From Anagrus nilaparvatae (Eukaryota > Arthropoda > Insecta > Hymenoptera > Mymaridae), in contig JAKSXM010000014.1 in the NCBI GenBank assembly GCA_022575985.1, positions 1,054,001 to 1,118,000 on the forward strand: a DNA stretch of 64,000 nucleotides, in the 5' to 3' direction. The position numbers and the translations under genes were made by a program. Shown here in pieces: positions 1-11,304 of the stretch. The notes under the pieces were generated by a model. That model did no database searches and was not told the origin of the DNA. It was given only the letters and a program-made list of their open reading frames with translations. The first letter of the stretch is position 1; each line of letters opens with the position of its first letter.

Positions 1-1068
1 ATAAAATTGCGTATTTAGAGCGAGCACATGGAGCCGTCCAATGAATTTTATATAACACTTGTTGCTTTTTTTGTAAAAAAAAGACACTACTTTTATGCAC
101 TTTATAAAACGAAATAAATTTTATTCACCTTGTTTTGCCAAATTTCTATTTTACAAGGGATGCCAAATGTTTAATATTTAGGGTTTTAATTAAATAAACT
201 ATAAAAATACATATTGATTAAAATATATTTATTGAAATATATCTCCCGCCAATATGCTGCATGGCGGGTGCGGCGGCGAAATGACTAGAGCGCCGGTTAG
301 CTGAGGTAGCGCTGCGTATCATACAGTACAAACATACATTCGTATATTTATACACACAAACTATCTAATTTACAAGAATATATTAACTTCATTTCCTATA
401 TAAAGAATAGATGGCTGAAGCAATTTGAGTCATCCTCACAAGTACTAAAATCGCCATTTTTTAACTATATAAGAAAAATAAGGACGTGTTTACATCAGCG
501 TCTGTGGCACATGCACTAACACACACAGCCATACTGATGAGATCTATGTGTAAGTGTTGATCGAAACGCTAGGTATCTTCTGTACCGACATTTAAATCCG
601 CGAAAATTTAAATTTTTTAAATAAATTTTTAAAATTTATCTAATGTCACCGCTTTGTATGCTTTAATAAAAAAAGAGATGGCAATTAGCTTCTGCATATG
701 AAAAGTGGGGGTGATGAATTTTTAAATTTATTTGATATCATTTAGTCAAAAAAAGGTCGATAAAGGTTTAATTGTTTTAAAAAATACTGTTGAGTATCAA
801 AAATTATTATTAACTTATTCATAATATATTAAATAATAGTAGTAATTTAATTAAGTTTAATGAAAAAGTATATGTTAGTTTACCTCACCATTTATTGTAA
901 AAATAAATATTCACATTCAATCTAACGAAAATATTTTAAACAATATATAAATAATCATTTCCATTTTAATTTATAAAATGAGGTATATATAATATTTAAT
1001 AATTATTTTAAAATCAAATTATAAATTCTTGAATCAAATTAATTAGTAACAACAAGCAATAAAATAAT
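1..1068. other. AT-rich DNA without recognisable gene
   Basis: No ORF, splice-bounded exon or repeat boundary could be supported here. The only compositional change is a short G+C-richer patch at about 243-320, in otherwise very AT-rich sequence. Confidence 0.6.
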
Positions 1069-1083
1069 ACAAAAAGTTTTAAT
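1069..1083. repeat. Target-site duplication, 3' side of the R1-like LINE
   Basis: ACAAAAAGTTTTAAT lies directly against the poly-T tract and matches 4215-4229 at 14 of 15 positions. The pair brackets the LINE exactly. Confidence 0.8.
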
Positions 1084-1105
1084 TTTTTTTTTTTTTTTTT
1101 TTTTG

Positions 1106-1125
1106 GGCCCCTTCAAGAAGGGGCC
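1106..1125 (-). terminator. 3'-terminal hairpin of the R1-like LINE
   Basis: A perfect 9-bp inverted repeat (GGCCCCTTC / GAAGGGGCC) with a two-base loop sits next to the poly(A) tail. A structured 3' end is a plausible recognition signal for the element's own reverse transcriptase; that role is inference. Confidence 0.5.
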
Positions 1126-1585
1126 TTTTTCCTAGGACGAGGAGAATGCATTTACGCATAACATACACCGCGTACTGTATGGTTATGTGGGACTCAACCT
1201 CAAATTTGTATCTGGGGTTGCCCAGACATACATAATTGAGGAGAAATTACAATACCCACTAAACTCCCCACCCTCCTGCATTTATGACAATATCATAGAA
1301 TCCGGACCGAGACTCCCTGTTTAGGTATTACTTTGGTCCAGAAACAATGCAGCCAAGGCATTTCTTCGCCATACCCTGTCAATAAAGGAGGAGATTTTCC
1401 TATGAGAGGAAACCTTCCTCCTTTTTTTTAATCAGTGTCGCCCGTACATACTCTGCCACACTGTACCAGTTAACGGTACTGCGCAGCATTTCCGGGACGA
1501 CTCCTTCCGGCCTCCATTCATCGAAGGGCGGTCGCCCTTCAGCGAAGCGATGACACCCAAAAAAGATGTTCTTAGCGGTATCCAG

Positions 1586-2113
1586 CTAGCCCGGGCAATG
1601 CAAGCATTCCGGAGATATCACCTTGCGCCATTTGAAAAGCATATCGCGGAAATAACCGTGACCAGTAAGGAACTGTGTGAGGTAGAAGTCTACCTCCCCC
1701 TGATCACGGTTCATCCAGCTTTCCAAATGGATGATAAGGCGGTGTGTCCAACGTCCCCTCGGGTCACCATTCCACATATACCGCCAGCATTCCATTGTGT
1801 GGGAGCGAGCGCGAACGGAAGCTACGTCGCGCTCTTCTTTCTCAAGGTTATAGATCGCCTGCCTTTCCAAGTCCAGCAGATCGATGGGAATCACCCGAGC
1901 CACCACCTGGATCGCTGGCTCTGATACTGTCTTGTACGAGCAAGCGATTCGAAGTGCCCCTGCCTCTGTACTGCCTTTAGTTTCTTGCAGTACTTTTTTA
2001 TGCGGACATTGTCCGCCCACACCTCTGCACCGTAGAGCAAGATCGAGTTGACTGTCGTCATCAACAGCCTCCTCTTTTCTGATCTGGAACCGCTGATGTT
2101 CGTCATCAGCCAC
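1586..2113 (-). pseudogene. R1-like LINE ORF2, C-terminal part with Cys motif
   Basis: The 175-codon frame is the domain after the RT. It has the block GRWTHRLI followed by GEVDFYLTQFLTGHGYF and then CLHC, the usual order in R1-clade ORF2 C-termini (conserved W/GRWT block, then a CCHC zinc motif). It overlaps the RT frame because a frameshift near 1900-2110 separates them. After CLHCPG the frame is lost; the remaining conserved residues continue in another frame toward about 1400. Non-functional relic. Confidence 0.75.
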
Positions 2114-2868
2114 GAGAGGGACTTTGTCACCCGGCCAGCCTTTTCACAGGCCTGCTGGAATTGTCTATTGTAGGTCAACTTGTTATCCAAGAAGACCCCC
2201 CAATATTTGACCGATGGTTTGGTCTGGATCATAAGGGGATTACCTCCATCATCAAAGCTGACGCCGAATATGGTATCAACCCTTCTCCGGGTCAGAAGGA
2301 CAATCTCCGTTTTCGGAACTGCCAGTCTTAGTCCTTTGTCCGACATCCAGCTATTGATAAGGCGCATGGCCTCATCCAAGGTATTCTGCTGGTCCTCTGT
2401 CTGTCTAGCTGTTATGGTTAGAGCAACATCATCCGCGTATCCAATCATGGAGCATCCATCCGGAAGCTCAATCTTTAGCAAGCCGTCGTAAAAGGCATTC
2501 CACAGATCAGGGCCCAGAACTGAACCCTGCGCTATACCTGTGCTTAATACTTTACCTCTTATGCCAACGAGCGTGTCCCAGCGCAAGTATCGGTCCCGGA
2601 GGTAATCTCTGAGTATATTTCTCAGATAATCCGGAACTCTGAATACCTGCTCGAGGGAGTGCAACATATCGTCCCACTTAGCCGAGTTGAATGCGTTTTT
2701 CACATCCAACTTGACAAGCAGGACGTCCGGTTTAATATCCGGCCGCACTTGTCTGGCCCTTATAACCACCTTCACGACCTGCTCGATGGCACCGATCGTG
2801 GAACGCCCCTCACGAAAGCCGTGATGGTCGTCGCTAAGGTCACCCACTTGCCTAATTGCCTGCCGCAA
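1891..2868 (-). pseudogene. R1-like LINE reverse transcriptase
   Basis: A 325-codon open stretch covers the RT palm and thumb. Visible motifs in order: DDHHGFREGRSTIGAI (residues ~13-28), LVKLDVKNAFNSAKW (~51-65, first catalytic Asp), GIAQGSVLGPDLW (~111-123) and YADD (144-147, the catalytic pair), followed by a KYWGVFLDNKL block. Catalytic residues are intact, but the upstream RT part lies in a separate frame (2920-3834) and the last ~25 codons are out of frame. No full-length protein is possible. Confidence 0.85.
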
Positions 2869-2919
2869 TCATCCTCTGACCATGCTCTCCATCACCTTGC
2901 AAATGGTATTTAACATACA

Positions 2920-3834
2920 CTATGGTCTATAAGATGATGGAGATCCCGATTCACCCTTTCCCTTGCTTTTTAGAGCCAGACGGGCCACTTTCCAGTCCCT
3001 TGGAATGGCGCCTGCCACGAGGCACGCGTTAAACATGCCAAGCAGGAGACCAGAGATTACCTTTGCAGCCGCCTTAAGGGCTTCCGTGGGTATTCCGTCT
3101 GGTTCTGGCGCTTTCCCATTTTTCATTGACCTAATTGCCTGAAGCATCTCCGCCTCGATAAATAGCGGAACTTGCTCCCTTGGGACATCCAAAGCAGGGT
3201 TTTGTTGGTTCGGATGATCCAGGAAGAGAGCGTCCACTATTTTTTTGGTCGCTGCTTCATCCATCGTGTTGTCACATCCGGACTTAAGTTTGCCCATGAC
3301 AACCTTATATCCCAGGCCCCACGGGTCACTGTTGACATTATCTCTTAGGGACCAAAGACAGCGCGCCTTGCTGAGGCGGATAGCTTTCGCCAGCCTATGC
3401 TTGGGTTCCTTGTACTCTTCAGAGCGCGTAGCCAGCTCTCGGCGGCCATGTGCTCTTTGCTGTCTTCTGCGTGCACCGTGACATACCCGTCTAAGCTCCG
3501 CAATTTCTTCATTCCACCAGTACACGCTTCTATTACCCTTCCAGGGCCGTTTACGCAGCATAGAGGCATCGCAAGCTCCCCTCAGAAGAGCAGTTACCCT
3601 CTTGACAAGAGTCTCTGCCTCTCGCGGGGTGGTCGGTCCTCCGTGCCAGGCTGGGATAGACGAGAACTGTTCGCGAAGATAATCCACAAATCTGTCCTCG
3701 TCCATCTTTGACACATTCCAGCCTAGTGGGCGCTTTTGGTACGATGGCCGATTAACGACCCTATCACGCACTTTGAAGGTGATGTAATTATAGTCGCTGC
3801 CATTGGCTCCATCCATTACACTCCAACCGCCCAC
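2920..3834 (-). pseudogene. R1-like LINE: endonuclease end, linker and RT N-terminus
   Basis: This 304-codon frame starts with the last endonuclease strand (SDYNYITF, ~residues 13-20), has a charged linker with VYWWNEEIAELRR, then the RT entry block MKNGKAPEPDGIPTEALKA (~229-247) and IPRDWKVARLAL. The usual KAPGPDGI has become KAPEPDGI. It is separated from the next RT frame by a break at about 2870-2920 and from the endonuclease by stops at about 3835-3900. Confidence 0.8.
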
Positions 3835-3900
3835 ATTTCCTGCCAGCCCGGCCGAGGCAAAAGTGACATCAGGGATCGATTCGCCAAAGCCTGGCCTTAA

Positions 3901-4218
3901 TTAGGTTGGATTGTTCCCAGAGTTCATGATCACCAGATCAGTTCTAGCGGCCATCTCTAGGATCAAGGTTCCCCTACGGTTCGTGGTTGGCATTCCCCAT
4001 TCCACGGCCCTGGCATTTAAGTCCCCAGCAAATATGATATTGCCAGAGACTTCCCTTATCGTTTCCTCCAATGAGGCCAGCTTTGCGGTGAACACCCCAA
4101 TAGTGTCATTCGGTGACAAATAACAACTAATGAAAGTTGTATCACCGCACTTTGCCCAGACGTGGCAGTTGCCTTTTCCATTTCGGGACATAGACGTCTG
4201 AGCACAACCTCGTAACAA
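3901..4218 (-). pseudogene. R1-like LINE endonuclease fragment
   Basis: About 105 codons of an apurinic-type (EEP) endonuclease: YLSPNDTIGVF, then IIFAGDLNARAVEWGMP with the catalytic GDxNA and the R1-typical AVEWG, then a block ending NSGNNPT. The first ~100 residues of the domain are missing because the insertion is 5'-truncated at about 4214. No initiator methionine belongs here; the first codon is an internal Leu (TTG). Confidence 0.8.
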
Positions 4219-4229
4219 AAGGTTTTAAT

Positions 4230-4833
4230 CATTTATATAATATTATACCAATTTAAACTTAAATTTAAAAAAATTATATCCGATTTATGTTCAAACTTCA
4301 AAAAATTAATTGTTTTAAATAAATACTTAAAATTATTTTATTTATAGATTTTAAATAATTATATTATGAAAAACAAATTATTGTTTAATATATATTATAA
4401 AATTAAATTTGTAATTATTTTTTTTGAATTTTAACATTATTAATAATCTTTAATTGAAATAAAATCATTTTACTAAACAATAAATGAATTTCTATTAATA
4501 CTATAAATGAATAAATCTTATTAAACAGTATTCCAAATTTATAAATTATATTTTTTTCTTAGCCTATAAATAAAAGATAAATGAAATTAGTATACAATAT
4601 ATATAATAATAAATATTACTTACTCTTCTGCTGCTTTCGTGTTATACTTTCTTATAAAATATTAAGTCGGAGTTACTAACAGAGACGTGTGATCTTTATA
4701 AATTGTTGTTTTTCGATTAGACAAAAAAAATAATTTCCCCTGCTTTACAGTATATTTCCCTATATTTATTTTGACCAAAAGCAGTTATATTTAGCTATAA
4801 CAAATATATAATATTAATTACAATTTAATAATT
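4230..4833. other. AT-rich DNA, nothing recognised
   Basis: Very AT-rich, no ORF above background, no repeat boundary seen. It separates the LINE from the last readable exon of the RPA1-like pseudogene. Confidence 0.5.
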
Positions 4834-6590
4834 TTATTCCAAAAAAATTTTTACCGCTATATGTTTGTGTGTATCGTAAATGAATATGTCTCTCTTAACA
4901 TCTTCTTTATTAGTCTTTGGATTCTTAAGCTTTTCTACACCAGTTATATTTTGAATTATACCCATACTATCTAAAATAATACAATAATTTAACTTAATAA
5001 AAATTTATTATATTATTAAAAACTAATATACGTTTTAATACATACCATATTCTTTATTTGCAGTTTTAATATTTAATACATCGCTTATATTTGTAATTGG
5101 GAATTTTGGCAATTCAATATCATTTAGTTTAGTTTCTATAACGTATGATTTGTCTGTTGCTGTTAATTCATATCTTTTTTTATCCGGATCATAATCTGGA
5201 TGTATATTTCTAATAATAAACCCGACAAATATGTAAATTTTATTTAACTGTAAAAATATGATTCATTATTGAATAAGTAATGTTTATTATTATTATAAAT
5301 TAAAATTACTTTTAAGGGTACATTCTCCCAGTTTTGAAATTGAAAATCGATTTTTTTTTTTTAATTGATTTGTGTTCAAAAAGTATTCAAGAATATGGAA
5401 AAAAAATTTTAATTGAATCCCGCAAATAATAAAGAAACGACGGCGCCTAAAAGTTAAATTATTAGTATGCAAGAATACAAGATCCGAAACTTTAAACGCG
5501 TTTTTCTCAAAACGAACTCTTTGAAAACGGCCCACACGATAACAAAAAAACTATTGGTCCGATTTCAATTTTTTTTTTTTAATCGATTTATTATGAAATT
5601 CTAAAGGCGTTCCTCTAGGATAAACCTGATCGGAAGATTATTTTGGACTGCAGGCTCCGTTTTCAGGCTAAAAATACGGTCAAATTTTGACTTTTTTCTA
5701 TTTACCTTAATAAATATTTTAATTTTCAATATTTTTCATATATCCTAGAGGAGTGCCACCAAAAACTCATGTACTTTATGGTGTTTTATTTTTTTTTATT
5801 ATAGACGATTCTAAACCGAGTTATGATGTGGGCCAATTTGGAACTTTTTTTTAGACACCAACTTCAGCGCCATCTAATAATATGTAAAAAAAGAATAAAA
5901 TAAAAAATAAATTTTTTTTGTGTTCATTATGAGTGTATAAAATAGCTGTAAAAAAATCTTTTTATTATGCAATATAGTTTTTGAGAAAATTCATTAAAAA
6001 AATTACGTTATTTTTACTCAAAACTGGGAGAATGTACCCTTAAATTATCAAAGAATCTTCTATATTCATTGTCCCATTACGTGATATTAATAATTTCTCC
6101 ATCCGAATCTATCAATTTAACCATTCCGTATTGACCATTAACATAAACTGGATTAGACTTTGTAAATACTTTCATCTTGTATATTGAACTATACATAGAC
6201 TTTTATTAATATATTACAAATCTGCATTTTAAAATAAAAATAATTAACAAAAATACCTTTTAACATTTTCAACTGTATTTTTAAATGCTGTAATACTAAA
6301 TGCTCCTAAAAATTCATTTAAACATGATGTTGAACCTTTAGAATTTTCTCCCTTCATATTTAAATTTTCTTTTTCTAAAGTTTTTGTATTCTTTTTCAAA
6401 TTATTTTTATTATTAATAATCTTTTTTTCTGTAATAAATTATATACAGTTTAACAAAAGTAGTTTCACAAAATAAAAAATGTATAGTAGCTTACTTAATT
6501 GTTTATGACAACGTGGTTCTTGTTTTATTTTTTTACCACTTACTTTTGATGTTGCTCCACTTTTTAATTTATTTGTAGCTTTAGGCAATT
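4834..6590 (-). pseudogene. RPA1-like (replication protein A large subunit) spliced pseudogene
   Basis: Exon-like blocks on the minus strand, with GT/AG borders: 6590-6495 (3' border only seen), 6428-6257, 6200-5310 (interrupted by a MITE), 5247-5046 and 4970-4834. The last three have compatible phases (0, then 1). They read as single-strand DNA-binding OB folds of RPA70: LIDSDGEII, then NKIYIFVGFIIRNI in the next exon, then ITNISDV and MGIIQNITGVEKL followed by TNKEDVKRDIFIYDTH, matching the DBD-A/DBD-B order. RPA1 binds ssDNA in replication and repair. Defects: an in-frame TAA in the third exon, the MITE, a phase mismatch between exons 2 and 3, and a stop after DBD-B begins, so DBD-C is absent. 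Probably a duplicated paralogue that decayed. Confidence 0.7.
5316..6039. mobile_element. MITE with 22-bp terminal inverted repeats and TTAA duplication
   Basis: Perfect 22-bp inverted ends (starting GGGTACATTCTCCC, 5316-5337 and 6018-6039) are flanked by TTAA at 5312-5315 and 6040-6043. A second internal inverted pair (about 5601-5625 and 5740-5765) gives a partly folded structure. No coding capacity. A TTAA target and GGG/CCC ends resemble piggyBac-type elements, but the ends are not a known match to me. It lies inside an exon of the RPA1-like pseudogene. Confidence 0.85.
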
Positions 6591-6950
6591 AATGTTAAAT
6601 TAAAAATTTAAACCCGAAAGTTTAAAAAAAAAAAATTATATTTAAAATATAAATATATCTTTAATCTCTAATGATCTTACTCCTCCAATAACACGTGGTG
6701 AAAGAATGAAAATCTGTATTTGAGTTTCAAATCTAACTTAATATGTATAATTTAATAATATCAACTTTAGGCTTTTAAAACAATAAATTTAATTGATACG
6801 AGAGTTGATTATATTTATTGGCATGATTTAACTTATACCAAGTTCATCTATCGTATTTTATACCTTGCTTGATATATAAATTATTTATGAAGATATAATA
6901 TTCATTGTATTACTTATATACAAAATTTTTATTCATAATGATTGTAATTA
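6591..6950. other. AT-rich DNA, nothing recognised
   Basis: The 5' exon(s) of the RPA1-like pseudogene would be expected here but none can be read with confidence. Confidence 0.4.
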
Positions 6951-7584
6951 GGTTAAATAAAAGAACAGAGAAATATTTTATTTTGTTTTGTCTATGAAAA
7001 TATCATTAAAAAAAATATTTTATTGCAAAAGTTCTATTGATCGTTCATAACTTTATAAATTGTCAATGTATATTTTATTTGATTTTGTATATGAAAATTT
7101 GATAAAACCTCTTTCGTTTGCCTTAAATCTGAAAAAATAAAAATTTCCAAAAAAAATATTTTATTGCAAGAGTCATATTGATTGTTCACAACTTTATAAT
7201 TTGCCAATGTATATTTTATTTTGTTTCTTCTATAAAAATATTATTTAAACAAAATATTTTATTGCAAAAGTCATTTTGATTGTTCGTGACTCTATAAATT
7301 GTCAATGTATATTATATTTCGTTTTGTATATGAAAATATTATATTTCATTCGTCTGTCTGAAACATGAAGAAATAAAAATTTCAAAAAAAAATATATTTC
7401 AAAAGTCATACTGATTGTTTTCCACTTTTGAAATTTGCACTATCTATTTTATTTCATTTTATATATAAAAATATTTTAAAATATCATTCTGTCTTAAACT
7501 TGAAACAATAAAAATTTCCAAAAAAAATATTTTATTGCAAAAGTCATATTGATTTTCCCTAACTTTAGAAATTTCATATATTAA
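6951..7584. repeat. AT-rich tandem array 1, first block (~100-140 bp units)
   Basis: Diverged tandem units carry the landmarks AAAGTCATATTGATTGTTC, ACTTTATAAATTGTCAATG and TATTTTATTTCGTTTTGTAT. The first landmark recurs near 7028, 7169, 7268, 7399 and 7541. The array is cut by two later insertions and resumes at about 8556-9066 and 13104-13180. Confidence 0.7.
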
Positions 7585-8550
7585 CGATTATTTCTCAACC
7601 CGGCCACTCCCCTCTGTCCAAAAATGGTGGCAACTTAAAAATATTTTGGTTTTCTCAAATTGACTGGAAAAGGGTCTAGTTATTTATTCTTATTGGCCTT
7701 TTCATCTATGTAAATCTACTGTGCCCATTTTTTTTGAAATTTTTTACTCTTAAAAGTTGTTATTTATTAAAACTAAGAACATGAGACCACTTGCGTGGTA
7801 ATTGGTTGATTTTTTAAAAAGTTTTGTGGGTGCTATGTAGTTTTTAAAAATGGGTTAAAAACGGCTACTTTGATTGATGATATGTCTGAACCTACATATC
7901 CAAAATAAAAAAAGTTTTAGTGCAAAATGGTAGTCTTTTGATACATAATAAGTGTGTCAAATATCAGAGGATTTGATCGAGTAGTTTTGGATTTAACAAT
8001 TTTAAGGGTGATTCTGAAACAAATTTTGACTCAATTTTTTAAGAGAATTAATACCCAAAAATTGCTAAATCAGAAACTACTTAATCAAATCGGAAACTAC
8101 TTAATCAAATATTTGGAAAACTTATTATGTATCAAAATACTACCATTTCGCACTAAAACTTTTTTATTTTGGATATGTAGGTTCAGAGATATCATCAATC
8201 AAAGTAGCCGTTTTTTACCCATTTTTAAAAACTACATATCAACCAGAAAACTTTTTAAAAAATCAACTAATTACCACGCAAGTGGTCTCATTTTTTTTTT
8301 GGTTTAATAAATAACAACTTTTAAGTGAAAAAAATTTCGAAAAACTTACTGTTATTACATATATTCTGTTTTTAAAATGTCTACCTAATGCCGCTCAGTG
8401 CCTAAAATTGGCAAAGTAGATTTACAGAGTTGAAAAGGCCAATGAGAATAAAAAACTATACCCTTTTCTAGTCAATTTGAGAAAACCAAAATCTATTTAA
8501 GTTGCCACCATTTTTAGACAGAGGGGGGTGGCCGGGTTGAGAAATAATCG
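7585..8550. mobile_element. 966-bp palindromic foldback element
   Basis: Almost the whole element is one imperfect inverted repeat centred near 8067. The left arm starts CGATTATTTCTCAACCCGGC and the right arm ends with its complement; arms stay alignable to the middle (for example the blocks around 7790-7960 and 8105-8290). Flanks carry CATATATTA on the left and a CATATATATTA-like copy on the right, within array 1, which looks like an imperfect ~9-bp target duplication. No coding capacity. Confidence 0.8.
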
Positions 8551-8555
8551 CCCAT

Positions 8556-9066
8556 ATATATTATATTTTGTTTTATTTATGAAAATTTGATAAAACCTCT
8601 TTCGTTTGCCTTAAATCTGAAAAAATGATAGTTTCCAAAAAAAAACTCTTTTCTGCAAAAGTTATATTGATTGTTCATAACTTTATAAATGTTGAATATA
8701 CCTTATTTCGTTTTATATATGTTAATTACAAAAAATTTCATTCATCTGTCTTAAATATTTTATTGCAAATCATATATTGATTGTTTTCAACTTATAAATT
8801 TTCAATTTATATTTTATTTCGTTTTTTCTATGAAAATATCATAAAATATCATTCCTCTGATCTAAACATGAAAAAATGAAAATTCAAAAAAAATATATTT
8901 TGTTCCAAAAGTCATATTGACCGATCATAACTTCAAATTAATATTAAAATTTATCTTCTTATATAATTACAATGTATATTTTATTTCGTTTTGTCTATGA
9001 AAATACCATAAAACAAAATATTTTATTGCAAAAGTAATATTGATTCATCATAACTTTATAAATTAT
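8556..9066. repeat. AT-rich tandem array 1, second block
   Basis: Four further array-1 units (landmark near 8657, 8766, 8908, 9031). The last unit is broken inside ACTTTATAAATTAT by the 4-kb element that follows. Confidence 0.7.
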
Positions 9067-9199
9067 CACAGGCCCACAAAAAAAAAAGTCAAAACCCAGA
9101 AGGTAGACCTAACTAACTTCACGTTTTTTGGTGTTCTAAATCCAAATTTTCCATCCAAAATTCGATTTGATTGCCCAGTTTCCCCCAAGCACCCCCCAG

Positions 9200-9720
9200 T
9201 ACCCCCCTGGGGGAATAAAAATAAGTTTTTTATAAAAATTTAAAATCAGTGCAGATTCTTAGATATTTTGGTGTAAAATTACTAAAAATATTTATTCAAA
9301 CTGTTTTCGAACTCCATATTAGCCCCTAAAGCACCCCTAGCATCAAAAACTAGACCCCCTAGGGGTCAAAAACTGATTTTAGTAAAAAATGAAAACTAAT
9401 GTAAATTCTTTGGTCTTTTTTGTAGGAAAACTAAAAATATTTATGCAATTATTTGTCAACTCCCGGTGAACCCTGAAATGCCCCTAGTATCGGTTACCAT
9501 ACCCCCCCAAGGGTCAAAAACTGATTTTTAGTAAAAAATTAAAATTAGTGCATATTCTTTGGTGTTTTGGTGTAGGAAAATTTCAATCATTTATGCAAAC
9601 TTATTTTAAACCTCATATGAGTCCTAAGACCTCGCCCACTTGATGATAGTCACCACAACTCTAGGGGTTAAATACTAGTTATTTGTAAGATTTCAATTTT
9701 AATGCATATTTCTAGCTATT
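9200..9720. repeat. ~150-bp subterminal direct repeats, left arm
   Basis: Four diverged units share a C-run/G-run palindrome such as CCCCTAGGGGTCAAAAACTGA followed by an AT-rich tract. They start near 9206, 9356, 9506 and 9658. Three units in inverse orientation occur in the right arm (12660-12990). Repeated subterminal motifs are typical binding sites for an element's own transposase; that function is inference. Confidence 0.6.
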
Positions 9721-9959
9721 TTGGAGTATGTAATGAAAAAATGTTTATGAGAACTCTTTTAAATACTCATTTCAGGCACAAATTCAATTCTAGCTCATAT
9801 GTTAGGTGGTCAAAAATTCGTTCTTTATAAAAATTTAATATAAATTGCAAAATATTGGGAAATTTGCTATACGAAAAAATTTAATGATGAGTACTCTTTT
9901 ACTTTTAAAAGACCTTCTAAGTTTACAAGATGCTTTTCTTTACAATTTTATTACGCTTT

Positions 9960-11304
9960 TTACATTCTCTTCTTCCTCGCTGTCTTCTGATAAATCTTTT
10001 GTCCCACCTACATTGATATCGCTTTTCCATTACCTTAATGTCCTGTTAGAATCTTTTACCCTGTTCCTCACTGTAGACACCTAAATTGCTCGGGATTAAT
10101 CTATATGTGATTCAAGATAGTGCAGTTTTACATTCATTAGGCAACCAAGCTCTTTATAATTTTCAAGCAATTTTTTTATTTCCTCTTTGAAATCGTCACT
10201 TTTGTCTCTAATTAAAAAATGTTAAACTACATGGTTAAAACTTTCCCAAGCATTTTTCTCTATATTTTCCATGCATTTTATGAATTCAGTGTCTGGAAGA
10301 AGTTTAAAGTAAATTTTTATGGATAAAGTTTACTGTTCCTAGAGTTAAGGAACTTCTAATGATTCAGGCAATCGCGACTGTTCTACATACGCAATAAGCA
10401 TGCATACTTTGTAAATCCTGATTCCTGCCCTAACAAGACAGATATTATTTTTAAATCCTAGCAATTTTTCAATTCTGGTCCTTATACTTTATTTTTTCAA
10501 GAATAAATTTTGTTGTTTCAATATCTTCCGATGCATTTACATAATGGGATATTAGTATTGAACCTGGTACGTTCGTAAAATTTAAGAGGATAATAAGAGC
10601 CTTTAGACTTCGTTAACAAGAGTCAATAAAAAATCTTCATTTTTCACTTATGTAAAAATCGGGCTCAAAGCTGTTAATAAGATCTTTAACATCTGTGCAA
10701 TATACAAGAGACTCTTCTTTTTTAAAAATGTAGAAACTCTTTGCTTCGAACGGGATAGTATGATCTTGATGTATCTTTTGTCGTTAGTCCATCCATGTTT
10801 CATTTTTGAAGCAGATATTCTGCAGAATCTTTACGTTATCCTTATTTTCTGATCATTGCATTTATTTTTGCTTAATTCCATGATCTTATACGTCTCTCTT
10901 TTTTACTATTTGTATATTCTTCCTCACTTTCAGAATCACTTTGCTTACTACATGAATCTTCAGAATTGTTATTAACATCCATGTCACGCTTTGACTCTTG
11001 TGCATCCATTTCCCTTTCATCCAAACCTAAACCATGATTGCATTTGAATATCCAATATTACTTGAAAATGTAACATCATTATTATAATGGTGGGGTAAAT
11101 GATATGGCATTTGAAAATTAAACATGCTATCATACCATTATATGTAGTCATTTTAATATAGCATTCTTCATTAGTTCTGGGCTCATTCCACATAGCCGGC
11201 GTTTTCATAAATACTTTTTTTTGGATTTTTGACGATACAACGTAGTCCCACATGGATAACAAATGCTGTTTTGAACCCAATTGTTTCTTATCCCAGTTAT
11301 TAAT
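9960..11304 (-). pseudogene. Decayed gene of a multi-copy arthropod protein family of unknown function
   Basis: Exon 1 (11304-11136, CAG acceptor and GT donor) has MWNEPRTNEECYIKM. The next block (about 11068-10870) is acidic. Then come SLKALIILLNF, ILISHYVNASEDIETTKFIL (about 10660-10480), DLKIISVLLGQESGFTKY (about 10440) and KKLLENYKELGCLMNVKLHY (about 10180). In this order they match a family I recall as abundant 'uncharacterized' proteins in aphids, spiders and wasps, with WREPxxHxxDCYFC, FIDSSKxSLKAVLL and DLKVxxxLLGxQxGYTK. Many stops and frameshifts break it. Repeated Asp positions (FIDS, DLK) could belong to an RNase-H-like nuclease; that is speculation. Confidence 0.65.

Larger units (their letters stand above)
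1084..4214 (-). mobile_element. 5'-truncated R1-clade non-LTR retrotransposon (LINE)
   Basis: Read on the minus strand the element runs from inside an endonuclease domain (about 4214), through reverse transcriptase, to a C-terminal Cys motif, a 3' UTR (about 1126-1400) and a poly(A) tail (poly-T on plus, 1083-1104). It is much more G+C-rich than its surroundings. A 15-bp direct repeat with one mismatch flanks it (1069-1083 and 4215-4229, ACAAAAAGTTTTAAT versus ACAAAAGGTTTTAAT), as expected of target-primed insertion. The insertion point is AT-rich DNA, not rDNA, so any site specificity of R1 relatives is not followed. Stops and frameshifts break the reading frame; it is dead. Confidence 0.9.

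Noticed and set aside
302..309. TGAGGTAG, the seed of let-7
   Set aside because: Downstream sequence does not match let-7 and no pre-miRNA hairpin is apparent.
3245..3711. Plus-strand ORFs overlapping the R1-like LINE
   Set aside because: They are shadows of the G+C-rich minus-strand coding region.
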